From NCBI RefSeq assembly GCF_001715295.1, contig NZ_MDKB01000002.1, positions 112,876-176,875 on the forward strand: a stretch of 64,000 bases of DNA. The letters are read 5' to 3'. A program made the translations under genes and the position numbers. The notes below the pieces were generated by a model, which had not been told where the DNA came from, made no database searches, and saw only the letters and a list, made by a program, of their open reading frames with translations. This document shows, piece by piece, positions 15,936-26,407 of the stretch. The stretch comes from Streptomyces griseus (lineage in GTDB: Bacteria > Actinomycetota > Actinomycetes > Streptomycetales > Streptomycetaceae). Position 1 is the stretch's first letter. The number at the start of each line of letters is the position of its first letter.

Positions 15936-18386
15936 TCATCGCAGAGCGTCCTCCAGCGTCCTCGCCAGCGCTGCCGCGTCGGCGGCGGACAGCACGGTGC
16001 CGTCCTGACGTGTGACGTAGACCGTGTCCACGGCGTTCGCCCCGAGGGTCGAGACGTGGGCGCTGCGGACCCGTACCGCGCTCTGTTCCAGGGCCCTGCC
16101 GATCCGGTGCAGCAGCCCCGGCGCGTCCTGGGCACGCACCTCGATCACCGTGGCGAGCCGCGAGCCCGTCGGCACGACGGTCACCCGTGGGGGCGGAGCC
16201 TTCCACCCACGCCGGCGCGGATAGGCGGCCTCCCGTTCGGCGAGCCTGGCCCGGATGTCCAGCGTGCCGTCCAGGGCGCGTACGAGGTCGGAGCGGAGCC
16301 GGGCGGCCTCCGGGAGGGAGCCGTACGCGGCCGCGACCCGCCAGCTGAGGACGAGCAGCCCGGCCGATCCACCCAGTTCGGTGGGGAGGTCCACGGCCCG
16401 CAGGTCGGCGGCTCGGACGGTGAGCCGGTGCAGGGCGAGCACCCCGGCCGCCGCGGGCAGCACTCCGGGGCGGTCGGGCAGGGCGATGTGGAGCTCGACG
16501 CCGACGGGTTCCGGTTCACCACCCTCGGAGGCGGGTTCCGGCCGGGTGTGCAGGGCGAGGACGGGCTCACCGGTGCGCAGGGCCTCGACGGCCAGGCGTT
16601 CCTGTTCGGCGCTGGGGGCGAGCGGCTCCGGTTCGGCGGGTTCCTCACCGGCCAGCAGCGCGGCGACGCGCTCGACGAGGTCGGTGACGAGGGAAGCGCG
16701 CCAGGAACTCCAGGCGGCGGGCCCGGTGGCCAGGGCGTCGGCCTCGGTGAGGGCGTGCAGGAGCTCCAGGGTGGAGGCGCTGCCCACGGCGGCGGCGACG
16801 GAGCGCACGGTGGCGGGGTCGTCGAGATCGCGCCGGGTGGCGGTCTCGACGAGCAGCAGGTGGTGGCGTACGAGAGTGGCCACGACACCCACGTCCTGCT
16901 GGTCGAAGCCGATACGGGCGGCCACGTCCCGGGCGATGACCTCTCCGGCGACGGAGTGGTCCCCCGGCCGGCCCTTCCCGATGTCGTGGAGCAGGGCCGC
17001 GACCAGGAGGAGGTCGGGGCGGCCGACACGGCGGGTGAGGGAGGAGGCCCGTACGGCCGTCTCGACGAGGTGGCGGTCGACGGTCCAGGTGTGGACGGGG
17101 TTGTGCTGGGGGCGGCAGCGGACCCGCTCCCAGTCGGGCAGCAGCCGGGTGACGATCCCCTCGGCCTCCAGGGCCTCCCACACCGCGACGGTGGCCTCGC
17201 CCGCCCCGAGCAGGGTGATGAGCTCCTCGCGGGCCTCGGCGGGCCACGGCACGGGCAGCGGCCGGGCCGCCGTCCGGAGGTGGCGTACGGAGTGCCGGGA
17301 GAGCGGCAGTCCCGACTCGGCCGCCGCCGCGGCGGCCCGGAGGGTCAGGACCGGGTCGCGTTCCGGGCGTGCCGTGCGGGCGAGAACGACCTCGCCGTCG
17401 GCTTCGACGACGCCGTCGGCGAGCGGGGTGCGTTCCGGGGCGGCCTTGGCACCGCCGAGCAGGGTCCGCAGCCTGGGCCGTGCGGAGCGGGTGCGCAGGA
17501 CCCGGTTGACCTCGCGCCAGGTGACGTCGGTGGCGTACGAGACGGTCCGGGCGGCCTCGTACACCTGGCGCAGCAGGGCGTCGGAGTCGTGGAGGCCGAG
17601 GCTCCGGGCGACCTGTTCCTGTTCCTGGAGGGCGAGGCGGTCGGTGGCCCGGCCGGTGGCGAGGTGGAGGGCGTCGCGGACGTCCAGGAGGGTGCGGCGC
17701 GCTTCGGCGAGGCCTTCGCGCGGGGCGTCGGCGACCCAGGAGGCGGCGACGGCCCGCAGGGCGGTGGCGTCCCGGAGGCCGCCGCGGGCCTCCTTCAGGT
17801 CGGGTTCCAGCAGGAACTGGAGCTCGCCCATGCGTGCGGCCCGTTCACGGCAGAGTGCGTCGAGGGCGGGGAGGCGCCGGGGGGCCTGGTTGCGCCAGTC
17901 GGCGAGGACGGCGGTGCGGAGTCCGGCGACGAGCCCGAGGTCCCCGGCGACGGGCCGGGCGTCGAGGAGCCCGAGGTGGACCTTGAGGTCCTCCCCCGCG
18001 GTCGCGCGCGCCTCGGCGGGGGTGCGCACGGAGTGGTCGAGTGCCAGGCCCAGGTCCCAGACCGGGTACCAGATCCGGTCGGCGAGTGCCGCGACGGCCG
18101 CGGCGCCGGCGCCGCCGTCGTGCAGAAGGACGAGGTCGAGGTCGCTGCGCGGGGAGAGCTCGCCGCGCCCGTACCCGCCGACGGCGACGAGGGCGGCGCC
18201 CCGGACGCCCGTCGCCTCGGCGGCGGAGGAGAACAGTGCGCTCAGCCAGTCGTCGGTGAGGCGGGCGAGGGCCGCACGGCGCGGCGGCCCGGACCGCGTC
18301 CTCTCCTGGAGAAGGCGCAGCCGGGCCGCCGCGTAGCCGCTGGGTCCCGAGTCCTCGGATTCGGTGGTCACTCCGGTGCTCGTCAC
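15936..18386 (-). CDS. glnD: [Protein-PII] nucleotidylyltransferase GlnD
   Basis: The 816-residue protein has the GlnD layout: an N-terminal nucleotidyltransferase domain with VGGYGRGELSPRSDLDLVLL (about residues 65-85), an HD domain with LLHDIGKGRPGDHSVAGEVI (about 460), and two ACT domains (VELHIALPDRPGVLPAAAG; VIEVRAQDAPGLLHRIGRAL). In Streptomyces GlnD adenylylates GlnK at Tyr51 rather than uridylylating it. I start at GTG (VTSTGVTTESE) because the 31 upstream residues are Arg-rich and overlap the gap. It follows glnK by 55 bases, at the end of amtB-glnK-glnD. Confidence 0.92.
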   Translation of the reverse strand: MTSTGVTTESEDSGPSGYAAARLRLLQERTRSGPPRRAALARLTDDWLSALFSSAAEATGVRGAALVAVGGYGRGELSPRSDLDLVLLHDGGAGAAAVAALADRIWYPVWDLGLALDHSVRTPAEARATAGEDLKVHLGLLDARPVAGDLGLVAGLRTAVLADWRNQAPRRLPALDALCRERAARMGELQFLLEPDLKEARGGLRDATALRAVAASWVADAPREGLAEARRTLLDVRDALHLATGRATDRLALQEQEQVARSLGLHDSDALLRQVYEAARTVSYATDVTWREVNRVLRTRSARPRLRTLLGGAKAAPERTPLADGVVEADGEVVLARTARPERDPVLTLRAAAAAAESGLPLSRHSVRHLRTAARPLPVPWPAEAREELITLLGAGEATVAVWEALEAEGIVTRLLPDWERVRCRPQHNPVHTWTVDRHLVETAVRASSLTRRVGRPDLLLVAALLHDIGKGRPGDHSVAGEVIARDVAARIGFDQQDVGVVATLVRHHLLLVETATRRDLDDPATVRSVAAAVGSASTLELLHALTEADALATGPAAWSSWRASLVTDLVERVAALLAGEEPAEPEPLAPSAEQERLAVEALRTGEPVLALHTRPEPASEGGEPEPVGVELHIALPDRPGVLPAAAGVLALHRLTVRAADLRAVDLPTELGGSAGLLVLSWRVAAAYGSLPEAARLRSDLVRALDGTLDIRARLAEREAAYPRRRGWKAPPPRVTVVPTGSRLATVIEVRAQDAPGLLHRIGRALEQSAVRVRSAHVSTLGANAVDTVYVTRQDGTVLSAADAAALARTLEDALR

Positions 18387-18441
18387 CCGGCTGCCTTTCC
18401 GTCTGTTCGGCCGGCGCCGTGGCCGGCGCCGGATCCGTCGG

Positions 18442-20274
<1,833 letters not shown>

Positions 20275-20355
20275 TTACGTCCGAATGAACCCGGGGTGGC
20301 GGACCCGGTGTACCGCCTGCCGCGCCGCACGCGCCGCATACGGTGCGGTGCGGGA

Positions 20356-20373
20356 CTCCCGGGGCCCCGGGAG
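20356..20373. repeat. Perfect 18-base palindrome between nsdA and amtB
   Basis: CTCCCGGGGCCCCGGGAG is a perfect palindrome in the gap after nsdA. It could be the stem of a weak nsdA terminator or a protein-binding site. There is no loop, so a normal hairpin would have to open the centre. Confidence 0.5.
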
Positions 20374-20472
20374 GAACAGGAACCGGCCACGGCAGCCGTC
20401 CGCTGACCTGGCGATGGGGGAGCCGGGTCGGGGTGTACGGGACGCTGTCGTGGCCGGTGGTCCGGGACGGGG

Positions 20473-21948
20473 TCAGACCGCTTCGGCGGTCTCCGGGAGC
20501 TGTTCGGTGAGCAGATCGGTGAGCCGGGCCACCTCGGGGACGTCGCCGAAGTCCCTGGCCGCGGTGGAGACGGTCTTGCGCAGCCGGGTGTTGACCCGTT
20601 CGGACCGGACCCTCCTGGCGATCTTCAGCGCCTGGGCGGCCCGCACGGCGGACTCCTCGGGTTCCCGCTTGAGGAGGTGCACGGTGGCCATGCCGATCAG
20701 GTTGAGGGCGTAGGACCTCTGGTGCTCGGCGTCCTCGCCGAACAGCTCCACGGCGCGGGCCATGACGGGTTCGGCGAGCGAGGCGTACGTGGGACTGCGG
20801 CCGGCCACATAGGCCAGGTCCCGGTAGGAGTGGGCGTTCTCGCCGTGCAGTTCGGCGTCGGAGAAGAAGCGGATCCAGTCGGGCTCCTCCTCGTCGTCGA
20901 GGACGGCGTCGGCGAAGGTGTCCTCGGCCATCCGGACGGCCCGCTTGCACTTGCTCGGCCGGCCCATGTTGGCGTACGCCCGGGCCTCCATCGCATACAG
21001 CATGGCCTGGGTGCGTCCCGTGGCGCAGTCCCGGCTTCCGTACTGCGCGAGGTGGATGAGTTCGAGAGCGTCGTCGGGCCGTCCGAGGTGGATCATCTGA
21101 CGGCTCATGCTCGACAGGATGTACGACCCCAGCGGTTTGTCGCCGGCCTCCTTGGAGGCGTGCAGGGCGAGCACGAAGTACTTCTGCGCAGTGGGCTGGA
21201 GGCCCACGTCGTAACTCATCCAGCCGGCCAGTTCGGCCAGCTCGGCGGCGCAGCGGAAGAGCCGTCTGGCGGTCGCCTCGGGGTGCGGCTCCTGCAACAG
21301 GTCCGTGACCTCGTGGAGTTGACCGACGACGGCCTTGCGGCGCAGACCCCCGCCGCACTGGGCGTCCCACTGCCGGAACATCGCCGTGGTGGACTCCAGC
21401 AGATCCAGCTCGGGCGGCGAGAGGCGTGAGGGCCGGCCGGTGGTGGAGGCGGGTTCCGGGCCGGCCGGCGCCGAGGGGGGGACGGGCACCAGCCAGCGCT
21501 GCATCGGCTCGACGAGGGCGGGACCCGCCGCCAGGGTCAGGGAGCTGCCGAGGAATCCGCGCCGGGCGAGCATCAGGTCGCTGCGGGAGAACTCGCTGAG
21601 CAGGGCGACCGTCTGCGGGCCGGCCCAGGGCAGGTCGACGCCGGCGACCGAGGGCGACCGGTGGGCGGCCCGGAGTCCGAGGTCCTCCACGGCCACCACG
21701 GCGCCGAAGCGCTCGGAGAAGAGCTCGGAGAGGATGCGCGGGATCGGCTCTCGGGGCTGTTCGCCGTCGAGCCAGCGCCGCACCCGGGACGTGTCGGTGC
21801 TGATGTGGTGGGCACCCATCTGGCGCGCTCGGCGGTTCACCTGGCGGGCGAGCTCGCCCTTCGACCAGCCGCTGCGGACGAACCACGATCCCAGCTGCCC
21901 GTTGGGGCGCTTTCCGGCATTCGCCTCGCCTGCGCCGCTGCCACCCAC
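20473..21948 (-). CDS. nsdA: NsdA-type regulator (HTH plus TPR-like repeats)
   Basis: The 491-residue protein resembles NsdA, a negative regulator of differentiation and antibiotic production in S. coelicolor. The start region (GKRPNGQLGSWFVRSGWSKG then ELARQVNRRARQMGAHHIST) is followed by SRVRRWLDGEQPREPIPRIL, a helix-turn-helix-like region. From about residue 170 to the end the sequence is helical with TPR-like features (AQKYFVLALHASKEAGD; AQAMLYAMEARAYANMG). A GTG with a good GGGGG upstream is my start; frames run further upstream. It lies alone, between amtB and the divergent primase-like gene, matching SCO5582's place. Confidence 0.82.
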   Translation of the reverse strand: MGGSGAGEANAGKRPNGQLGSWFVRSGWSKGELARQVNRRARQMGAHHISTDTSRVRRWLDGEQPREPIPRILSELFSERFGAVVAVEDLGLRAAHRSPSVAGVDLPWAGPQTVALLSEFSRSDLMLARRGFLGSSLTLAAGPALVEPMQRWLVPVPPSAPAGPEPASTTGRPSRLSPPELDLLESTTAMFRQWDAQCGGGLRRKAVVGQLHEVTDLLQEPHPEATARRLFRCAAELAELAGWMSYDVGLQPTAQKYFVLALHASKEAGDKPLGSYILSSMSRQMIHLGRPDDALELIHLAQYGSRDCATGRTQAMLYAMEARAYANMGRPSKCKRAVRMAEDTFADAVLDDEEEPDWIRFFSDAELHGENAHSYRDLAYVAGRSPTYASLAEPVMARAVELFGEDAEHQRSYALNLIGMATVHLLKREPEESAVRAAQALKIARRVRSERVNTRLRKTVSTAARDFGDVPEVARLTDLLTEQLPETAEAV

Positions 21949-22409
21949 TGGAACGCCCCCATCCGCCGAAACCTGTCGCCGCGAACCTCTACCAGAATGC
22001 TGTGCGTCGGTGCCGTCCGTACGGCGATCGCTGCCATCGAACAGGAAGTCGAATTGCCCGGGGCATACCCATGAACGCACATGCAATTGCAGCCTCGGAT
22101 ACCGACAGTAATCCACCGATCACCACGACAGCGAGGTCGGGTACGGAAACGCCACCATTCGCCACCCCTTCGGATGAACGCGCCGCACCACGTCCACGAT
22201 TCACTTGACAGAGCGCGATCAGTGGCGAGCGGATCGAAGCATTCAGGGGCGCGTGGCGGATGGTCGTCGCGCGCCCGCCGTGCATCTGCGGGACATCCTG
22301 AGGGCGCACGCCCTTGAGTGCCACGCCGCGCTGCCGCAATCGCCGGCGTCGAGGACGTCAGGGACTCCGGGGTCGTAACCACCGGTGAGTCGGACCCGTT
22401 GGAGGGGGC
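21949..22409. promoter_or_regulatory. Divergent intergenic region of nsdA and the primase-like gene
   Basis: The 461 bases are lower in GC than the flanking genes (for example AATTGCAGCC, GTAATCCACCGATCACCACG). They must hold the nsdA promoter and probably that of the rightward gene. I cannot name a specific -35/-10 pair with confidence. No conserved ORF with a ribosome binding site is visible. Confidence 0.5.
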
Positions 22410-23057
22410 ATGGGCTTCACGATCGGCGGCATCCACGAGAGGCGGGCGGGCTCGCGTCGCCGCGGCCGGACGGCCGGGGCCACGGCGGTGGCCGAGTACT
22501 CCGGGCTCTGGGGCTGGGCGGTGGCCCCGGGCGCCCGGGCCGCGTCCGGCGCCTGCTCGTGCGGCGACACCGCGTGCCCCGCTCCCGGGGCGCATCCGCT
22601 GGGCTTCGCCCCCGAGGTTCCGGCGGGCGCACCCTTCCGGGTCGCCGCCGATGTCTGGGCGCAAGTGCCCGGCGCCTCGATCCTGCTGCCCGTGGGACGG
22701 ACCTTCGACGTACTCGACGTCGCCGAGGGAGCCGGGCGGCGCGCCCTGGCCCGGATGGAGCGGATGGGACTGCCGCTGGGGCCGGTGACGGTGACGCCTG
22801 ACGGACGGGCCCAGTTCTTCGTCGCGCCGGGGGCCGCGGCCGGGCTGCCCGGGCTGCTCTACCGGATGGGCTGGGACGACGCGGACCTGGATCTGCGGGC
22901 CCTGGGCCGGGGGTCCCACATCACGGCGCCCCCGTCGGACCTGGGCGGCCTCGGACCGGTCGGCTGGCTGCGCGAGCCGGTGCGGGAAACGGCCGTCACT
23001 CCCCCGCAGGCGCGCCTGTTGCTGGGCACCCTGGCGTACATATGCCACCGCTGGTGA
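22410..23057 (+). CDS. Primase/polymerase (Prim-Pol) N-terminal domain-like protein
   Basis: The 215-residue protein looks like the N-terminal domain of bifunctional DNA primase/polymerases: EYSGLWGWAVAPGARA (residues 28-43), CSCGDTACPAPGAHPLG (50-66), an FDVLDVAEGAG segment near 100 that holds two Asp residues, and a C-terminal GSHITAPPSDLGG. No helicase domain is attached, so it is an orphan. Proteins of this kind occur widely in Streptomyces chromosomes beside nsdA; no job is known. The ATG has GGAGG directly upstream. It is convergent with ftsY. Confidence 0.7.
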   Translation: MGFTIGGIHERRAGSRRRGRTAGATAVAEYSGLWGWAVAPGARAASGACSCGDTACPAPGAHPLGFAPEVPAGAPFRVAADVWAQVPGASILLPVGRTFDVLDVAEGAGRRALARMERMGLPLGPVTVTPDGRAQFFVAPGAAAGLPGLLYRMGWDDADLDLRALGRGSHITAPPSDLGGLGPVGWLREPVRETAVTPPQARLLLGTLAYICHRW

Positions 23058-23060
23058 ACG

Positions 23061-23111
23061 CCGAAGGGCGGTGACTCCCCCCGTGTCCGGGGAGGGCGCA
23101 CCGCCCTTCGG
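23061..23111. terminator. Bidirectional nested hairpin between primase-like gene and ftsY
   Basis: Outer arms CCGAAGGGCGGTG and CACCGCCCTTCGG are perfect 13-mers and enclose an inner CTCCCC/GGGGAG pair. The structure fills the 74-base gap between two converging genes and fits a terminator serving both. Confidence 0.75.
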
Positions 23112-23131
23112 GCGTCACGGCGGGTACGGGA

Positions 23132-24337
23132 TCAGTCGCCGATCAGGGCGTCGACGAAGGCACCCGGCTCGAACGGGGCCAGATCGTCCGGCCCCTCGCC
23201 GAGGCCGATGAGCTTCACCGGCACGCCGAGCTCGCGCTGGACGGCGATGACGATGCCGCCCTTGGCGGTGCCGTCCAGCTTGGTGAGGACGATGCCGCTG
23301 ATGTCGACGACCTCCGCGAAGACCCGCGCCTGCACCAGGCCGTTCTGGCCGGTCGTGGCGTCGAGGACGAGCAGGATCTCGTCGAGCGGCCCGTGCTTCT
23401 CCACGACCCTCTTGACCTTGCCGAGCTCGTCCATGAGACCCGTCTTGGTGTGCAGCCGGCCCGCCGTGTCGATGAGCACCACGTCGGCGCCCTCGGCGAT
23501 GCCCTCCTTCACGGCGTCGAAGGCGATCGACGCCGGATCGCCGCCCTCGGGGCCGCGGACCGTACGGGCGCCGACGCGCTCGCCCCAGGTCTGGAGCTGG
23601 TCGGCGGCGGCGGCACGGAAGGTGTCGGCCGCGCCGAGCACGACGCTTCGGCCGTCCGCGACGAGCACCCGGGCGAGCTTGCCCGTGGTGGTGGTCTTGC
23701 CGGTGCCGTTGACACCGACGACCATCACGACGCCCGGCGTCTCCTCGCCTCCCTCCGTCCTGACGGTGCGGTCGAAGTCGGGGCCCAGCAGGGTGACGAG
23801 CTCCTCGCGCAGCAGCGCGCGGAGCCCTTCGGGCGTACGGGTGCCGAGGACACGGACCCGCTCACGGAGCCGCTCCACCAGCTCCTGGGTCGGAGCGACG
23901 CCGACGTCGGCGGTGAGGAGTGTGTCCTCGATCTCCTCCCAGGTGTCCTCGTCGAGGTTGTCGCGGGACAGGAGCGTGAGCAGCCCCTTGCCCAGGGAGT
24001 TCTGCGAACGGGCGAGCCGGGCGCGGAGCCGTACCAGACGGCCCGCGGTGGGCTCGGGCACTTCGAGCGCGGGGATCTCCGGCTCGACGACCACCGGGGC
24101 TTCCTCGACGGGGACCTCGGTGCCGGGGAGACCGACCTCCTCGATGGTGCGCCGCGCTTCGTCGCGCGGCGCCTCGGGTTCCTCGCCGACGCGTGGTTCG
24201 GCGGGGGGAGTGATGGTCGGCGTGCTCGACGGTGCCGAGGGCGGCAGCTGCTTCTTCTTGCGGCTGCTGACCACGAGCCCGCTGATCAGGCCGACCGCGA
24301 CCAGGGCGATGACTACAGCAAGGATGACGATGTCCAT
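23132..24337 (-). CDS. ftsY: SRP receptor FtsY
   Basis: The 401-residue protein begins with one membrane segment (MDIVILAVVIALVAVGLISG), typical of actinobacterial FtsY, then a basic and acidic linker. The NG GTPase domain has P-loop GVNGTGKTTTTGKLARVL at about residues 205-222, DTAGRLHTK and TKLDGTAKGG. It docks Ffh-ribosome complexes at the membrane. I take the ATG at the membrane segment; a further in-frame ATG seven codons upstream has no better support. It is convergent with the primase-like gene. Confidence 0.93.
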   Translation of the reverse strand: MDIVILAVVIALVAVGLISGLVVSSRKKKQLPPSAPSSTPTITPPAEPRVGEEPEAPRDEARRTIEEVGLPGTEVPVEEAPVVVEPEIPALEVPEPTAGRLVRLRARLARSQNSLGKGLLTLLSRDNLDEDTWEEIEDTLLTADVGVAPTQELVERLRERVRVLGTRTPEGLRALLREELVTLLGPDFDRTVRTEGGEETPGVVMVVGVNGTGKTTTTGKLARVLVADGRSVVLGAADTFRAAAADQLQTWGERVGARTVRGPEGGDPASIAFDAVKEGIAEGADVVLIDTAGRLHTKTGLMDELGKVKRVVEKHGPLDEILLVLDATTGQNGLVQARVFAEVVDISGIVLTKLDGTAKGGIVIAVQRELGVPVKLIGLGEGPDDLAPFEPGAFVDALIGD

Positions 24338-24660
24338 AACGCGTCCAGTATCGGCCACGGCCGCGGTCGGGGCGCGGTTGCGGAGAAGGTACGACGGCCC
24401 CTGGATGTGTTATGCACCGTTTGGGGGAGGGCCACGCCGCGCCGCGCTCTGGGGCCCGATGCCCGACGGCGAGCGCACCGGCCGGGGCCGCGCGCCCTTC
24501 CCCGGGGTGTGTCCCGGCGCTTCCGGACGTCCTTCGGCCGGCGCGGCGACCGCTCCCCCGGCGCCCTGCCGGTGTACGTGCTCCCTCGGGCCTCCGGCCG
24601 CCCCCGGCGCCCTGTTCCCGGACAGCCCCGGTCCGGCACCGGCGCCCGCCGGGAACAGCA
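24338..24660. other. Intergenic region between ftsY and glcP, no gene seen
   Basis: The frames here give Pro/Ala/Gly/Arg-rich peptides without ribosome binding sites or recognisable motifs. ftsY is transcribed leftwards from the left end of this region, so its promoter should lie here; I cannot point to it. Confidence 0.5.
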
Positions 24661-24699
24661 CACCGCCCCGGTCCGGCGCGGGGCCGGACCGGGGCGGTG
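24661..24699 (-). terminator. glcP terminator hairpin
   Basis: Perfect 17-base arms (CACCGCCCCGGTCCGGC and its complement) enclose a five-base loop. It lies 30 bases past the glcP stop on the minus strand. There is no T-run. Confidence 0.75.
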
Positions 24700-24728
24700 G
24701 CCGGTGCCGAGGAGAGGGACAGCGGGGA

Positions 24729-26147
24729 TCAGCCCATCTCCTCCAGCGCCTTGCCCTTGGTCTCCTTCACGAACTTGAGCACGAAGGGGATCGACAGCAC
24801 GGCGAAGCAGGTGTAGATGATGTACGTGCCCGAGAGGTTCCACTCGGCCAGGCTCGGGAAGCTCGCCGTGATCGCCCAGTTGGCGATCCACTGCGCCGAG
24901 GCGGCGACTCCGAGGGCTGCGGCGCGGATGCGGTTGGGGAACATCTCGCCGAGGAAGACCCAGACCACGACCCCCCACGAGAGCGCGAAGAAGAGCACGA
25001 ACACGTGGGCGGCGATCAGCGCGACGGTGCCCTCGGCGGTCGGCAGTTTGCCGTCGACCAGGTCCGCGGAGAAGGCCCAGGCCTCGAACGCCAGCGCGAT
25101 GGCCATACCGGTGGATCCGACGAGCGCGAGCGGCCGCCGACCCACCCGGTCGACCAGGATCATCGCGATCACGGTGCCGATGATGTTGATGATCGACGTG
25201 GTGAACGAGTAGAAGAACGAGGCGGAGGGGTCGATGCCGACCGACTGCCAGAGCGTCGCCGAGTAGTAGAACGCCACATTGATGCCGACGAGCTGCTGGA
25301 ACACCGAGAGGCCGATACCGATCCAGACGATCGGCAGGAAGCCGAAGCGGCTCCCGAGCAGGTCGCTGAACTTCGACTTGTGCTCGCGGCGCATGGCCGT
25401 CTCGATCTCGAGGACGCGCGCGTCGAGATCGACGTTCTTGCCCTCGACCTCTGCAAGGATCTTGCGGGCACGCTCCTTCTTCCCCACGGAGATCAGGAAG
25501 CGGGGCGACTCGGGGATCGCGAACGACAGGAGTCCGTACAGGACGGCGGGGACGACCATCACACCGAGCATCCACTGCCAGGCCTCGAAGCCCGCGATCT
25601 TGCCGCGCTGGTCGCCGTCGGCGATCTGCAGGATGCCGTAGTTGACCAGCTGCGAGATGGCGATACCGACGACGATCGCGGCCTGCTGGAAGGAGCCCAG
25701 CCGGCCGCGGTAGGCGGGTGGCGAGACCTCGGCGATGTAGGCCGGGCCGATGACGGAGGCCATGCCGATGGCGAAGCCGCCGATGATGCGCCACATGGCG
25801 AGGTCCCACAGCGCGAACGGCAGCGCGGAACCGACGGCGCTGATGGTGAAGAGCACCGAGGCGATCTGCATGCAGCGGATGCGGCCGATCCGGTCCGCGA
25901 TGCGCCCCGCCGTGGCCGCTCCGATCGCACAGCCGATGAGAGCGATGGCGATGACCTGGGCCAGCGTCCCCGAGCCGATGTCGTAACGGTGACGGATCGC
26001 CTCGACGGCGCCGTTGATCACGGAGCTGTCGTAGCCGAAGAGGAAGCCGCCCATCGCTGCGGCTGCCGTGATGAAGATGACATGGCCGAGATGGTCCGGG
26101 TGCGCCTGTCTGGCTCCGGAATCCGGTCCACGCTCTGTGCTGGTCAC
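24729..26147 (-). CDS. glcP: Glucose permease GlcP (sugar porter, MFS)
   Basis: The 472-residue sugar-proton symporter has 12 membrane segments and the MFS sugar porter motifs: GGFLFGYDSSVINGAV near the start, GRIADRIGRIRCM, PESPRFLISVGKK, VFQQLVGINVAFYYSATLWQ, DRVGRRPLALVG and the C-terminal KFVKETKGKALEEM. Its length equals that of S. coelicolor GlcP, the main glucose uptake system, which is needed for glucose kinase-dependent repression. The GTG start has AGGAG at a good distance. The upstream promoter and operator-like site are described separately. Confidence 0.93.
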   Translation of the reverse strand: MTSTERGPDSGARQAHPDHLGHVIFITAAAAMGGFLFGYDSSVINGAVEAIRHRYDIGSGTLAQVIAIALIGCAIGAATAGRIADRIGRIRCMQIASVLFTISAVGSALPFALWDLAMWRIIGGFAIGMASVIGPAYIAEVSPPAYRGRLGSFQQAAIVVGIAISQLVNYGILQIADGDQRGKIAGFEAWQWMLGVMVVPAVLYGLLSFAIPESPRFLISVGKKERARKILAEVEGKNVDLDARVLEIETAMRREHKSKFSDLLGSRFGFLPIVWIGIGLSVFQQLVGINVAFYYSATLWQSVGIDPSASFFYSFTTSIINIIGTVIAMILVDRVGRRPLALVGSTGMAIALAFEAWAFSADLVDGKLPTAEGTVALIAAHVFVLFFALSWGVVVWVFLGEMFPNRIRAAALGVAASAQWIANWAITASFPSLAEWNLSGTYIIYTCFAVLSIPFVLKFVKETKGKALEEMG

Positions 26148-26237
26148 ATGAATCTCCTGATGCCTGGCCGCAACGTCAGGCGTGGGGGGTGAGCCTTCCC
26201 AGTGGCGCACAACTTGCAGCCGACCACCACTTGAAGA

Positions 26238-26282
26238 CAAAAACAACGTTTCCGAGAGTATGCGTTCAAGTTTCGTAGTCAA
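26238..26282 (-). promoter_or_regulatory. Candidate glcP promoter with overlapping operator-like sequence
   Basis: On the minus strand TTGACT (26277-26282) is followed after 16 bases by TACTCT (26255-26260), a good sigma-HrdB-like pair. Just downstream, over the expected transcription start, is GGAAACGTTGTTTTTG (26238-26253), resembling a LacI-family operator core (GAAACGTT). The leader to the GTG is about 100 bases. The regulator is not known from sequence. Confidence 0.6.
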
Positions 26283-26407
26283 TACCGGGGTGAGGCCCTT
26301 GGTTACCCACACGTACCCCGAGGTTCCCGCGTGGCGCATTGAAGGCTTGTAGATTTGGTGAAGACCGTGTGACCGGGACCACCGCGACGACCGTACGGCC
26401 GGGCGCC

